Source: Dirofilaria immitis (Eukaryota > Nematoda > Chromadorea > Rhabditida > Onchocercidae). Taken from it: DNA of 64,000 bases. The notes under the pieces are model-generated. The model had not been told where the DNA came from. It was given only the letters and a program-made list of their open reading frames with translations, and did not search any database. The stretch spans positions 1,550,001-1,614,000 of the forward strand of contig JAKNDB010000087.1 in the NCBI GenBank assembly GCA_024305405.1. Direction: 5' to 3'. Shown here piece by piece: positions 13,164 to 26,018 of the stretch; the first letter of the stretch is position 1; each line of letters starts with the position of its first letter. A program made the position numbers and the translations under genes.

Positions 13164-16100
13164 TTATGAAATAGCTAGTTGTCGTCTTAATACCGGTTTT
13201 ATACGTCGTTGAGATGAATATTCTGATAGATGATGATTAGATGATAAATTCATTCCTTCATCTATACTATCCAATACTGATTGAGAGCGAAACATTGCTA
13301 AGAAATATTTAATCAAATTATAATTTTAAAATTGATAAAATTTAAATTAATTTAATTTCTTTTTTTTCGTTTGAAAATAATTTGTTGAAAAATTAACGAA
13401 AAAAAAATAAACAAAAGAAACGAATGAAATTTTGGCAAATTATTTGAGATATTTAAAAGCTTTTTTTTTTTTTTTTTTGAATACTTACATTTTGATATAT
13501 ATGGTGTGATAATTTTAAGATGATTTTGTTGCCTTTTATCATGATATAATTGTTCATCGTATCGTGATGGTTGATTTGGTATTAGATATGATGAATGAAA
13601 AACTGATGAATTATTGATCTAAAATTAATTAATTATTTAAATTTTTTTTTCTTTGAATAAAAAAATATTAGTGAAGAATAATGATAAATAAACAAACATG
13701 TATCGGTGGTTTTGCAGCAATATTATTTTTATGCATATAAGTAATTAAATGCCATGGAACGTTACGTAAAACACGTTCAGCTATTCGTCTTGCATTCTGT
13801 TTACATGTTGCATCTTCGACTATTACCGAATTTAAATCAATAAACTGAAATTAAATTTAAAATTAAAGAAAACAATATGATATATATTCATAAATGAAGG
13901 AAGAAAAATTAAAAATTTCAAAAAAATCTAAAATTTAATTTTTTATTTCTAATTTTAATTTAATATATATTTCTATTATTTTATTCTATAAATTTTTTTT
14001 TTTTTGGAAAATATTTTATCCGATATTATTAGTTGCAAAAAAATGAAAATTTATATTATAAGAAATTAAAATATAAAAAGAGTATTTTGTACTAATATTT
14101 TGCTTATCAAATGATAAATAAAGAAATGATTGTTGTTTATTTCATTTATCAAATGATAAGTAGAGAAATGATATTTCATAGATTGATACCTCAATAAAAT
14201 CAGAATTCGTTGTTATACCACCATCTCTATGAATATTATTTTTTCTTAGCATTTGTAATATTATATAAACCATCGAATTCAATCATTCGACTTGCCAAAA
14301 ATATTATTGAAATTGGCGCTTTTGTTACATCCATTATAGCATTCATTAATTTTTTTGAATTATTAATTGAACTATTTGATAAGAAAATAATTAAAATAAA
14401 ATAATGTAATCCATGTCTTCCAGCATTTTTGCCATCCTAAAAATAATAAAAATAATTTTTGATTTCTTTTTCTTTCATTTTTTTTCCCTAATTAATCATC
14501 GAAAAATAGGATGTAAATATGTAAACAATTGTTATATTTAATTATCACTTTGATTTTGATTGATATATCATAAACTTACTTAGCTACAGCATTAATAACA
14601 GCTAAATATTCAGCATGATCATTTGGTATAACTTTTTGTTTAGCATTTCGATATGCATCTAATACTCCATCAGTACCACGGCAATATGGTTCAGTATCGA
14701 AATTCTATAACAATAAAAACAAAAAAAAAAAAAATTAAGTAATAGTTTAATTTCCTAAGACTTTGATAAAGCCATTAATTTTTACTAATTGTAAAATGAT
14801 AAGAATGATAATTATTAATAAAATAAAATTAAATCTCTCTTGCATTTCTATTTTCAAAAATATTTCTAATTCTTTGTCGATATTTAATAAATTCATATAA
14901 TTGATGAATAGATAATTAAATATTTGAGTATTCTCGAAAAATACAAATTTCAATTTAGCTATTCAATAATATCAAACTTGTTATAATAATTCCAATATTC
15001 ACTATTAAGGAATGATAACATTATAACTAGCAACCTAATAAAGTAACTTAAATCGAGAATATCTAGATCCAGAATTTCGGGATGCTTTATCTTATCTGAA
15101 AATGAAGTAAGCTAAATGAAAATATAAAACTTTTTCCCATAAAATAACCAAATATTAACCAAATGAAAAATTTGAGAATTATTGAATGTTGGCGGAATTT
15201 TTGCGCCAAGACCAAATGCTGGAAACATTTTACTCCTGTAAGGTTGTAAATTTATGGTAAGTATGAAAAGTGATATTATTCAACTTTATATGAATGCAAT
15301 ATCTGTGATTGATCGTTTAAAAATTGATTTTTATAATAACTATTATAAATTCAAATAATTAATCGAAATTAATTGACAATTTTGCAAAAAAAAGTTTTTA
15401 AGTGACAATGATAACAAGGTATTATAAATAAATACGAGTTATTTTAAGTGATAATGATAACAAAGTATTATAAACACATACGAGTTATAGTCTCGAATAA
15501 TACCGGCGATACCTTTAATAGCACATTTAAAATCATTATCAAATATTTGTGTATCATTCAATTTATTAATATTTAAATTACGCGAAAAATCCACTGCTAT
15601 TGCAAGATGAAGTTGAGTTCTGAAGTATTTTTTTAATGAAGAAATGAAAAGTGATAAATGATAGAAATAATTTAATTATCACAATTTGATTAATTGATTA
15701 ATTAATATTAATAATACTGATACATGTTTGACTTTTGAGCTCAAACTTTTAGTCTTATAATTCGGTAAAATTAAAATAATATTCGTAGTTGATAAATTAC
15801 GATAATAAGAATGATATGATTAAGTTTGTTTTAAAATGAAATTAAAATTAATTAAAATCAACAAAAATTCATAGTAATAAATTTTAGTTAAAAAAATATA
15901 AAATTTCCAATTTAATAATTAATTATCATATCAGATGATAAAATCTTGAAATTATTTACAATTTTCAACACTAACCCGCCAGTGATATAATCCAAGAATG
16001 AATAAAATGATACATCACTGAATTTGATCAATTCCATCGATACCACTTTTTAAATAACCTTTTTTGATTTTTTCTTTGGATTTATTAAATTGTAAATATT

Positions 16101-19066
16101 TTCCTCGCCTGGACCATATTTCATTTTTGCATATGTTGTTAGAAATGATCCGATCAATCCGGTCTTATTCATTTCATCGCGATACATTACCGATATTTCG
16201 AGTAATCTAAACGATTTCATTTTTGATTAAAATTTCTAATTAATTCAAACTATCTTATATTATTTTTAAATTATATTTTAAACTATTTCTTTAAATTACA
16301 ACAATATATTTTAATAAATTTTATAATTTTTATTTCTATTACCTCAGCGTGATGATATTTGTTGTGATAATATTTGATATGATAAAAATTTTCGTAATAT
16401 TTTTTTTTTTTGATATTTTAGAATAGCTATATGTATTTGTATTAGATAAATGTTAATACATCTCATATTAAGATAACAATAAATTTAATCATATGATAAG
16501 CATAGCATAATTTTATCACAGATATAAAATAAACTATTTAACTAAAATCAAAATAAAATTATAATAATTTTTTAGCAATAAGAACCTATTTCGATGATCG
16601 GCAATTTTCCGCAAATGCAAATGAAATGGCCGCCAAATAGGATGTGAATGTTCTCGTATAACTTCACTTCGATAAATTTCCTTTTTTCTTTCATCATTTT
16701 CCACCTTTTGAATCTAACGAATAAATAATTTAATCAGTAATAAATAAATATCAAATATGTAATTTTTGTTTTGAAAAATTATCATTTGCATATTAATTTG
16801 AATGCGAATCAAATCCGATCACTATCTGATCGATTTTAATCTGATCAATTCTCATTCAGTAATATAATTAATTTATTAAAAATGAATTTATTTGTGAAAT
16901 AATTTGAAATTATCACTTAAATCACATTCACAACTATTTAATTATAGTTGTCGAGAGTGATCGAAATTAAATTTTCTTTTCTAATAAATACAATGATTAC
17001 CACGAAGAAAACTGATGTTTCATCGAAAAATTTTTCTTTTTTCTAAATTTTTCCCGCAAATTGTAATATTACAGGTGCTGATTTTTCAGGTAAACGAGCA
17101 GAGACAAGAATCCATCCACAATATAAACCTTGTGATATTGCTTGAAATTGACCGATCGTTGAAGTTATCATTGATGTTTTTGTACTCAAAAAAATAAAGG
17201 CAACGATTGATATATTTTCTATTTAAATAAATAGAAAGAAACAAAATTTTTAAATCAAAAAGTAAATAGACGAATAAATAAATAAACAAACAAATAAACA
17301 CATATCAAATGTTAAATAAATTTTTCAATTAATTTAATTACCTAAGTGGTAGTTGAAGTTGTGTTCCAAATGCGCCAATTAATTCATCAAGTTTGAATAT
17401 AGAACTTCCAATAACATTACCAATTTTATTTTTAGCTATGGTATTTATCGAACAATCTCTTCTATTGAAAAAATAAAAAAAAATTAAAAACTCGAGAGTA
17501 TAAAATTTGTCGAAAAAAAATATTAACAATTCAATCCTATGCTTCTATTATTAATCTATTGTATCACTACGAATAATTTATCTCATGATATTTATTATTA
17601 TCATGAATATCATGGATACATTTTTGTTTCCCACTGATCATTATCTATCTAATTTATTTATTAATTCAAATATTATTATTGCTATCAAATGGTTAATTAA
17701 TATTCAGATAAAATCTTTAAAAATTTTACTAATTTTAAATTTCAAAATATAAAAGATTCTGATAAAACGTTATCGATATAAAATTTTAAAATCATAAAAT
17801 TAAAAGATTAAATTTCATAAATTATCCACAAATATCTCAATTAATTTAGAAACTTACATTTCGATTTTTATCAGTTGTACTCGTTCAAAAAAATAATCAA
17901 CAATGAAAGATGTATTGAGAGAATTATGATTTGAACGTCGAAATTCTAGTTGGCTAGTCGAATGCTACAACGATATAATGATATAATTGATTAATTAATC
18001 ATAAATTAATTAATATTAGAATAATTTTTACATATGCAATAAAGCTATCATATAGGTATTGATAATCAGAAATGAAAATGATTGATTAATTTTTCGATAA
18101 TGAATTAGCATCTGAAATAAATCTTTTCAAAGTTTGATTGTAAAATCAACACTTAATGAAAAGTTTTGAAATTGAGATAAATTTAAAAACAAATTTTTAA
18201 ATAAATAAAATGAAAATGGCATATTTTAATTTCATTTCGAATTTAAAACAAATATTTAAAAAAGTTTTATTTTTTAAAATAAATTATAAAAATTTTTGTT
18301 TATTATTATCTCCTTTTTGCTTTCATATAAAATAATAGAAATATTAATTATAAAATATTAGTTATAATTTAGATCTATCTAATAATCGATATAAATATAA
18401 TTTTTATACAATAAATATTATTAATAAGAAATAATAATTTAACTAAATTTTAATTTCCTTTTATTAAAAATAAATTTGAAATGAATATTGAAATTGATAC
18501 TGAATTAAAAAAAAAAAAAGAAAAAAAACGAACCAATAACCATGTTTTGTCATCTTCCGCACTATTTTCATAAATATTGAAAAGATAAATATTGCTTGAT
18601 AATGATGATAATGATGTTGATGATGATGATGATGTTGTTGATGATGATGATGATGTATGAATAAGATTTCTTAAAAAAAACACAAAAAATTTGAACTTAT
18701 CCATAGATTTGGACGAAAAAAAAAGTGACATAAATTCAACAAGACGTTATTTTAGCGATATATTTAGACAAAACTTTTTTTTAATGCAAATATTATAAAA
18801 GATTGAACTGATACGATTGAACAAATTATTCGAATGACACATTGATATAATAAAAAAATTAATCAATTCATAATTGATCAATCAAAAAAATCAATCAATC
18901 AATAAATTATACCAATAAAAAAATGAACGACAAAAATAAATATAAATACAAATAAGAAAATTGAAAAAAAAAAACTTACTGAATTTCGACAACAATTTCA
19001 ATTTTTTCATCATTATTATGAAAAAGTTTTCTATGAACAATTGAATCACTTGCTGAACGATTACGT
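13164..19066 (-). CDS. copine family protein (two C2 domains plus copine A domain), 5' end unresolved
   Basis: Copines bind membranes through tandem C2 domains and bind partners through a vWA-like A domain. Exons (minus): 19066-18980, 18669-18534, 17964-17858, 17461-17342, 17184-17001, 16713-16586, 16206-15976, 15619-15482, 15235-15160, 14704-14580, 14436-14190, 13844-13698, 13618-13489, 13297-13164. C2A: KIEIVVEIQNLI, a Ser tract, DDKTWLL, FIVDYFFERVQ, NKIGNVIGSSIFKLDELIG. C2B: ILQFAGK, FFDETSVFFV, REHSHPIWRPFHLHLRKIAD, GLIGSFLTTYAKM. A domain: SFYSFLDYITGG, HLAIAVDFSRN, SKMFPAFGLGAKIP, GTDGVLDAYRNAK, GRHGLHYFILIIFL, AERVLRNVPWHLITYM. A novel C-tail ends RRQLAIS. Frame breaks sit in short A/T runs at 14239-14244, 14426-14430, 16047-16073 and 17031-17052; splice phases otherwise agree. 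Loop-1 Ca-binding Asp residues are replaced by serines and the MIDAS-like motif is DFSRN, so metal binding may be weak. It could be decaying, but other genes here show the same type of break. Confidence 0.88.
18598..18656. repeat. GAT/TCA microsatellite inside a copine exon
   Basis: GATGATGAT with GTT interruptions on the plus strand reads as TCA/ACA codons on the minus strand. It encodes a Ser/Thr tract of about 20 residues inserted in the first calcium-binding loop of C2A. The tract is in frame, so expansion changes loop length without breaking the gene. Confidence 0.85.
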
Positions 19067-19337
19067 CTAAAAGATAATAATTATAAAAATGATAATTTAA
19101 AAATTATCAGAAAAAAACTTAATTAGGCTAAACTAACAAACAGTAATATTTTAATCTGTTGAATAATGCAAAATGCTTGAACATAAACTGATAAAACGAT
19201 GATTTAAAGGCGAAACTTTATCAACTGCTGATAAAAATTTCTTTTGAGGGATTAATACATCTATTGCAATATAATATATTCTCAGATGACCTTTTCTTAA
19301 TGTTTAATTCAAAATATAAAAATAATTCTGATATTTC

Positions 19338-19605
19338 AGCAGTATACATTTCTGGCAATAATTGCATGAGAAACTTGTTAATGAAATATTTGATGCGGGT
19401 GATTATTTTCAAATTTAGGAAGAAATTAATGACGATGGCAAACATAATTATACGGTTGTAGCATTACAACAATTGAAAATGGATGATCCAAATTGGTAAA
19501 ATGAAATTTAATTATATTTTGAAATAAAAATGATTTAAAAGAATTCATTTAAATCTTATACTTTTATTGTAATAATGTTGCTATTAATTATATTTAATGA
19601 TAAAA
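19338..19605 (+). pseudogene. TTLL12 exon-1/intron-1 fragment, direct copy, broken
   Basis: From about CATTTCTGGCAA to the run TATACTTTTATTGTA this matches TTLL12 28403-28655 at high identity: the 3' part of exon 1, its splice donor and the first part of intron 1. The coding part is dead. CGT is TAA just before LHEK, and TTG is TAG at 19416-19418 in the [12 protein letters not shown] stretch. Because intron sequence is included, this is a DNA-level duplication, not a retrocopy. Confidence 0.93.
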
Positions 19606-19771
19606 TAAGAATGATAAACAACTATAAAAGACGAAAATATACCGCAATGATATCATGTACAATAAAGCCTTTTGATTAATTATATGCATTTATCAGCAAA
19701 TGTCGAAATTTATTTATAAACATTCGTATAACATGCTTAATATTACAATACACTTACAACACGCTTAATAT

Positions 19772-20125
19772 TAATTTCCATAATTCATTTAGCATAGCTT
19801 GTTTTATCCGCCTAATTTATTTAACTTATATCTCTTCCGTTATTGATAACTTTTTTTTTTTCTTATTTAGTATCGTTGGTTGAGATTGAAAATGAAATTT
19901 TTTCTAAAATATACAACTCAGAAGTAGGACAAAATATAATTTCAACATCTTAAACTATTACATTTATTATTAAATATAATTAATAGCAATTTCAATACAA
20001 TAAAAGTATAAGATTTAAATGAATTCTTTTAAATCATTTTTATTTCAAAATTTAATTAAGTTTCATTTACCAATTTGGATCATCCTTTTCAGTTATAGTA
20101 ATGCTTTCTGGACACACTGCTTTCT
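19772..20125 (-). pseudogene. TTLL12 exon-1 end/intron-1 fragment, inverted copy
   Basis: The reverse complement of this segment matches 28515-28850, i.e. the end of TTLL12 exon 1 (MDDPN and donor) plus about 300 bp of intron 1, almost base for base. Homology stops sharply after TTATGGAAATT (28850). About 140 bp overlap the direct copy at 19338-19605, so the two copies form an inverted repeat with a spacer of roughly 360 bp. Confidence 0.93.
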
Positions 20126-21170
20126 AGTAACTGTTAACATAATCTTTAAAAATTATTCCATCCTAATAAATTACTTATTTTTTGATAAAGTCTCTAAATA
20201 TAGAAAATGTATGAACAAAATTTCAGTTTAACAAAAAATTAAATTGGATGGAATAAATTTCGGAAATTTTATTAAGGCTTATTTTTTAAAATTGATTATT
20301 TATTTTTGTTCAAATAATAAAACAAATATTGCAAAAATATATTTGAAAAAAAAATATATTAAATGTATTTAGTTGTTGTGGAAAATATTCAATATAAATT
20401 TAAATAATATTAGAATATTTTTGTAAATTTTAATTATTATTTATATTAGTTGAACTAAATTAGAATTATAATTAAATTGTTATCATTCCTCTGTTTTTTT
20501 TCTCATAAGTTATGTATATAATTGATGAATTTAATGATAATTATCAATGATAATAATCTTTAAAAGAGAACTATCATTAATGTTATTATCATGGTGATTT
20601 TAGAAATTTCATATCATATGGATCTCTATTTCAAACTTATTTTTAGTTATTTCAAAATTTTTTCATTTCAATAACTAATTTTTACTTAACACTCATTTGT
20701 CCTATTTTAAGAAGAAAAATCAGTTGCATACGATTAACTCATAAATCTTGCATAATCTCGACAAGAATGATCATTAGAAAGTTTTAATTCAGATTAGAGA
20801 TCATTAAAGTTTGATCTTCTTCCCATGATTCATACTAATTATTTGTTATATATCAGATCATCCATCTTCTATCTGTCAAAGAAATCCTGAAATCAGTTGT
20901 TTCCAGACACTTCAAAGCAATTTGTTAATTTCAGACTTAATTACTGCCTAATTGTCCTTCTGCTATCCAATGATAATTGTTAGTGTAAAAAAAAGGAAAA
21001 AATCTGTGCATATTTCTTAATAAATTGAAATATAATATGTAAATAAATATCGCAGCTTCAATTTCTATGATCACTGATTAATGATAAATTTAATAAAACT
21101 TATTTATCATTTATCAAATATCAATTGATACAATTTACACCAATAAATGTAATAATAATAAAAATATTAA

Positions 21171-21236
21171 TTTTTCATAAATATTTCTGTAATGATTCAT
21201 CGATTTTTCATAAATATTTCTATAATGATTCATTGA
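21171..21236. repeat. 33-bp tandem duplication
   Basis: TTTTTCATAAATATTTCTxT followed by AATGATTCATxGA occurs twice in a row, starting at 21171 and 21204. Confidence 0.8.
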
Positions 21237-21872
21237 TGTAAAATTTAGAATATTAAAAGTAAAAAGAAAAAAATAATTTTAATCAATTTAGATTTTAACA
21301 AATTAATCTCATTAAGACGTTAATTTTTAATTCGATCATTTGTTTCAATTTATCAATATTTCAGATAATTATAATCAATCAATTCGCTTTTACTATGCTA
21401 AAAGAAAAAAAAGTTTTTTTCATAGATGAAAACATTCGTTTATTTCATTTTAACAAATTATTTGAGATATTTTCAACTTAAAATATTTTTAAATTAAAAT
21501 TAAAATTTAAAAAAAATTATTATTTAATTTTTAAATATAAAATTAGCAATAAAAAATATATGTTAAATAAGTTTTGTTTTTTTTTCTTTTTCTTCAAAAA
21601 GTTTATTTATAATATTACAAATTGATAGAATTAAATTTAAAGAAATTTTTAATAAATAATTGGAACAATTTTTTTTCTAACTTTTAATATTTGCTTATAT
21701 AAAATTCCTTTTTTTATTCTGAAAAAAATGAAATTTCAATTTTTCCAACAAAAATAATAAGGAAATTTTTTGTTGAAATATTAAAAAAATATTTGTATTT
21801 GTTTTAGAGTAATATCAATTTCTTATATTAATTAATTGATTAATTAATTATCTATTACTATTACTATTAATA

Positions 21873-21892
21873 TTATATATATATATATATAT
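21873..21892. repeat. AT dinucleotide microsatellite
   Basis: A pure (AT)n run of about 20 bp. Confidence 0.9.
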
Positions 21893-22176
21893 TGAGTGAT
21901 ATCATTTGAAAATTAAATTATTCAAATTTCATTGATTTAATGCTGTAATGAGAATAGAAAAAAGAAGGAAGAAGGAACTAAATAAAATTAAACATGATTA
22001 GTGTAAAGCAAAAGATAAAGTTTCAATCAACCGATAAGTTCATTCTTTAAATTCGAGTATTGAAACTTTTCAAAGATTCTTTCTCGAGATAATTAAAAAT
22101 AATTCCTCAATCGTGGATATATATACACAAGAATATCGTTGTAAACTTGCTAACTATTAAGAAAGAAATAAAATAC

Positions 22177-22297
22177 AATATTTCTATTAACGTTTTGAAT
22201 GATCTCGAAATATGATAAAGGCAGATTTATTGCTTTTGGAATTGTACTTATCGTATTTGTTTTCTACGGTTTCTTTTTCTAATGCTTAAAACTCAAC
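22177..22297. repeat. 121-bp dispersed duplicate, copy 2
   Basis: Matches 8834-8954 in the same orientation with one mismatch, 13.3 kb away. Flanking sequences are unrelated. Confidence 0.95.
22199..22282 (+). CDS. 27-residue putative membrane microprotein, copy 2
   Basis: Same peptide as at 8856-8939 (MISKYDKGRF then a 17-residue hydrophobic tail). It differs only by a synonymous GTA for GTG. See copy 1 for the reasoning; function unknown. Confidence 0.4.
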   Translation: MISKYDKGRFIAFGIVLIVFVFYGFFF

Positions 22298-22578
22298 TTA
22301 AAACTATTTTACTTTTATATCTTCCCAAAATGTTTGTTGAATAATTAACTATGAGACATATGCTGTGATAAATGCATATATTAACATTATTATCATTACC
22401 AGTATTATTATTATTATCATTATTGTTAATCATTTATTTAATCATTCTATTTTTCTGGCATGAAAGAATTTTTTTAGATAAATTTTGAATAAATTATTTC
22501 TCCGCTTCTTCTCTCTTCTACTTTTTCTTAAACTATCAATTCTTATCAGTTATTAGATTGAAAAAGGAAAGAAAAAAC

Positions 22579-22668
22579 TTATCGTAATTTTAATGTATTG
22601 ATAATACCAGTTTTGGTTGAACGTCTTCTTAATGCCAAATAATGATTACCAACAGATGTTAGATTCAT
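22579..22668 (-). CDS. 29-residue ORF resembling the copine C-terminal exon
   Basis: The ORF begins MNLTSVGNHYLALRRRSTKT and ends with a TAA stop. The last copine exon (13297-13164) contains MNLSSNHHLSEYSSQRR followed by a similar Arg-rich tail. The shared MNL(S/T)S...NH.L and Arg-rich tail suggest a remnant or alternative copine end. Alternatively it is a chance match or an unplaced copine exon. A possible acceptor (ATTGAG) lies just upstream on the minus strand. Confidence 0.3.
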   Translation of the reverse strand: MNLTSVGNHYLALRRRSTKTGIINTLKLR

Positions 22669-23344
22669 TTTTTTTCCTCAATCAATTTCTCGAATATTTC
22701 CAATCAATTTCTAAATAATCATTATTCATTATAAAAATAAATAATGATATCGAAAGAAATTGAATTATTATTTAAAAAGAAAAAGAAAGAAAGAATAACA
22801 TTTAGTTGAATTATTTGCAATATATTAATAATATATAGTAAAACGTAGTAAAACGCTGAATAAGAATCATTGTTTATTAAAATATTTTTATTTAATTTAA
22901 AGCAATTTAGCATTTTTATAATCTAAAAAGATTCTAAATTTTGACATAATTCATTGACTTCAAACATTTATCTAATCATTTATAATTTTATCATCGAAAT
23001 GACAAAATGAAAATCTTCACTGATCAATCATCATCAATAAATGTAGTAAACAAAAAAGAAAAGGTAAAGTTTGCATGAGATAATGCTATGATAGAAAAAC
23101 AAAATAATTATATAGAGATAATGATAAGATTAAAGATGAAAAGATTAAATAATGATAAACGAATAACAAGAAGACAAGGAAGCCGATATTTTATTTACAA
23201 CATTTTAAAATGTAACAATTAACAAATGACAACTTCTATTATTATAACGCTATTATTATTGATACTATAATGATAATACCATTTGTTATAATTACTTTTC
23301 ACTTGCTACTATTGTTATTTTTCTACTTCTTTACTTCTATTCTT

Positions 23345-23635
23345 TTATTACTACTATTATTACGAATAATAATAATAATAATAACGATAATAACAATGAT
23401 ATTATCATTTTCTTGTTATCATTATTATCACACTAGTATAATGAAAAATAATAGCAATAATGGTTATTAGTAATAATTAATTATAATAATAATCATAATA
23501 ATAATAGTAATAGCAATAGCAATGACAATGATAATAATAATAATAGCAATAATAATGGTAATAACGATAATAATAACAATAAAAGTAATAATAATAATAA
23601 TAATGCTATCATTATTTGTTATTGCTATCAATAAA
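23345..23635. repeat. imperfect TAA/TTA trinucleotide region
   Basis: Interrupted AATAATAAT with AGC, ACG and GAT variants. It yields spurious Ile-rich ORFs on both strands. Confidence 0.85.
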
Positions 23636-24053
23636 GCATTGATTGAGCATTTTTTTTTTTTTTTGTGTTTGGAGATTAGCATTGAATAATGAATTGCTTT
23701 GTGTTATTAATACTATACTGTGAATGCAGTATGATACCAACTAGAACTGATATGAATGCAAATAAAAAGATATACTTCTTCATGGTAATTATCCTTAATA
23801 AAGATGTATTTATATGTTAATGCTTTTGGTTTGCAAAAACATATTGACACTATTATTATATTACATGATAATATCTTTAGAGTTGTTTGAATAGTTGGAG
23901 ATTAAAATATTTCTAAAGTAGAAATAAAAAGAGCAGTATAAAGCTAAATTATCCTTTATCGAATTTATCCAAGAATGAGGAAAAATTTTATAAAATGTTG
24001 ATGAAATATGACGAAAATTGAGATAAATATAATGATTATTGATTTAAACAAAA

Positions 24054-24134
24054 TTTACTAACAAAAATAATATTAGTTATTTTTAATATTAATTATTTTT
24101 GTTGAAAATAATATTAGTTATTTTTGTTAGTAAA
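24054..24134. repeat. inverted repeat, 17-bp perfect outer arms
   Basis: TTTACTAACAAAAATAA at 24054-24070 is the reverse complement of 24118-24134. The interior has further AATATTAGTTATTTTT repeats. This resembles a very small hairpin or MITE-like remnant, but no target-site duplication was verified. Confidence 0.7.
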
Positions 24135-24203
24135 CATTGTTTATTATTTAATTCAATTTATAAATTTATTCATATCGCATTGGATTACACAATGAAATTT
24201 TCC

Positions 24204-24228
24204 TTTCTTCTTCTTCTTCTTCTTCTTC
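24204..24228. repeat. TTC trinucleotide microsatellite
   Basis: A (TTC)n run of about 25 bp. Confidence 0.9.
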
Positions 24229-24874
24229 GTTTTTCGTTTAAATAAATGAAAAATCTTCGAATGAATTTGAAAGAAAAGCTTTTTTTTTAAAAGAAAGAAA
24301 AAGTTTTATTTAAAATTTCATCCATTTCAATTAAGAAAAAGAATGAAAAAAAAAAAAAAACGAAAAACGAAAAGAAAAAACGAATGAAAGAAAGGAATTG
24401 AAATGATGCAACAATCTTTTTCTTTTTCTATAACAAAAGAGAAACTAAATTTGAAGAATGGCTGATAATAAAATTTAATCTAAAAATAAAATTTTCTTTT
24501 TTCCTTTTTATTTTATATTTATATAAAATATATTCGATACATTTATTTACACTAATTTATTTTATCAAATAAATTACAAAACTTTTAGAAAGTTTTTTCA
24601 TTTTATTACAAATGATATTGTTTGTAACATTCTTAAAAAGAAAAAAGGCTGAATTAATTTTATTAAACTTAAAAGAGATGGATAGATATTCGAGAGTGTG
24701 CTAAGTAAACGCGAATAATTTTATTAAAAATTTGAGAAATCAGCAAATCATAAATTGAAATATCATTTAAAACATCAAGCCAGTCATCTCTCTCATCGCC
24801 AGCATTTTATTCTCGAGTAACTATGAATCAAATCCTATGTTACATAATAATCATATCACATACACATCTATAGA

Positions 24875-24927
24875 CATACATACATACATACATACATACA
24901 TACATACATACATACATACATACATAC
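24875..24927. repeat. CATA tetranucleotide microsatellite
   Basis: Uninterrupted CATACATA units over about 50 bp. Confidence 0.95.
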
Positions 24928-25981
24928 ATGTATATATTAACATGCAAAAATGCATATATCAAAATTAATTTAAGAATGAAAAATTTTAACATTTTCATTC
25001 TATGATATCAGAATTGTCGTCTTATCGAAATGATATCTAATTTAATAGAAAATGATCACTTTCTTATCATATCATTATAATCAAAATTATTTCAGATAAA
25101 CGATAAATCAATGAAATATCTGAAAGAAATGAAAAATTTGAAGAAGTAAAAATTCGTTAGAATAGGCAAATGCTAAGAATGGAAAGTTAGATAGATCATA
25201 ATATACATTTTATAATATCTCTTACATCTAATGCAATTAAATCTTTTTGCAAAAGTTGACTAATGCAATTTGAAATTAGAAGAATTCAAAAGAAAGAGAT
25301 TCAACTGAATAAATTAAAATATGAATTCATTAATTATTCAAATATTCAATATATTACGGTCTCATTGATTTTCTTTTTTTTTCAACAATAATTTAAAATG
25401 GTAAAATAAAAAAAAGAAAAAGAAAAAGAATAAATATTTAATTTTAGATATTTCTCATTGAGTAAAAAATTTTTTTCAAATTATTTAATAATAAAAAGAA
25501 ATAAATATTTTAATTATAATTATCGATTAAAAATAAATTACATATATTCAAATATCTTCGATAATTTCCATATTTGTTCTTCTTTTTTATTTATTGATAA
25601 ATGATATAAATGATATTGCTATACAGCAGTATTGATAAATGATAACAAAATAACAGCAATAATATTATTCGTTCAGAGAAAATCTTTAAAAAAAAAGTAA
25701 ATTAAAGGATGAAATTTTATAGATTTGAAAATTAATTTTTCCTATTTTACTATCAATTTATTGCAAAAATATATAAAATAATTTTTCTCGAAAAGTAATA
25801 ATTTTGAAGTATTCAAAGCAATAGATTAACCTATGCATTTTTTTTTGCTTTTATCATTATCATTGATAAATTACAATATCATTAAAGATAATTATTTTAA
25901 TGAAAAAAATAAGTAACAAATAATATAATATGATTAGAATTTTGTTTAGAGTTTTTATGAAATTTTTATTGGAATTTAATA

Positions 25982-26018
25982 ATTATCTTATCAATAATTA
26001 TCTTATTGATAAGATAAT
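25982..26018. repeat. hairpin, 16-bp perfect arms, 5-nt loop
   Basis: ATTATCTTATCAATAA, then TTATC, then TTATTGATAAGATAAT. Confidence 0.8.

Noticed and set aside
14210..14404. 64-codon plus-strand frame
   Set aside because: It is the antisense of a copine A-domain exon.
19221..19461. Two overlapping 65-74-codon frames
   Set aside because: They cover the broken TTLL12 copy in the wrong frame or strand.
23270..23682. Leu/Ile-rich open frames on both strands
   Set aside because: They are simple TAA/ATT repeats; composition alone explains them.
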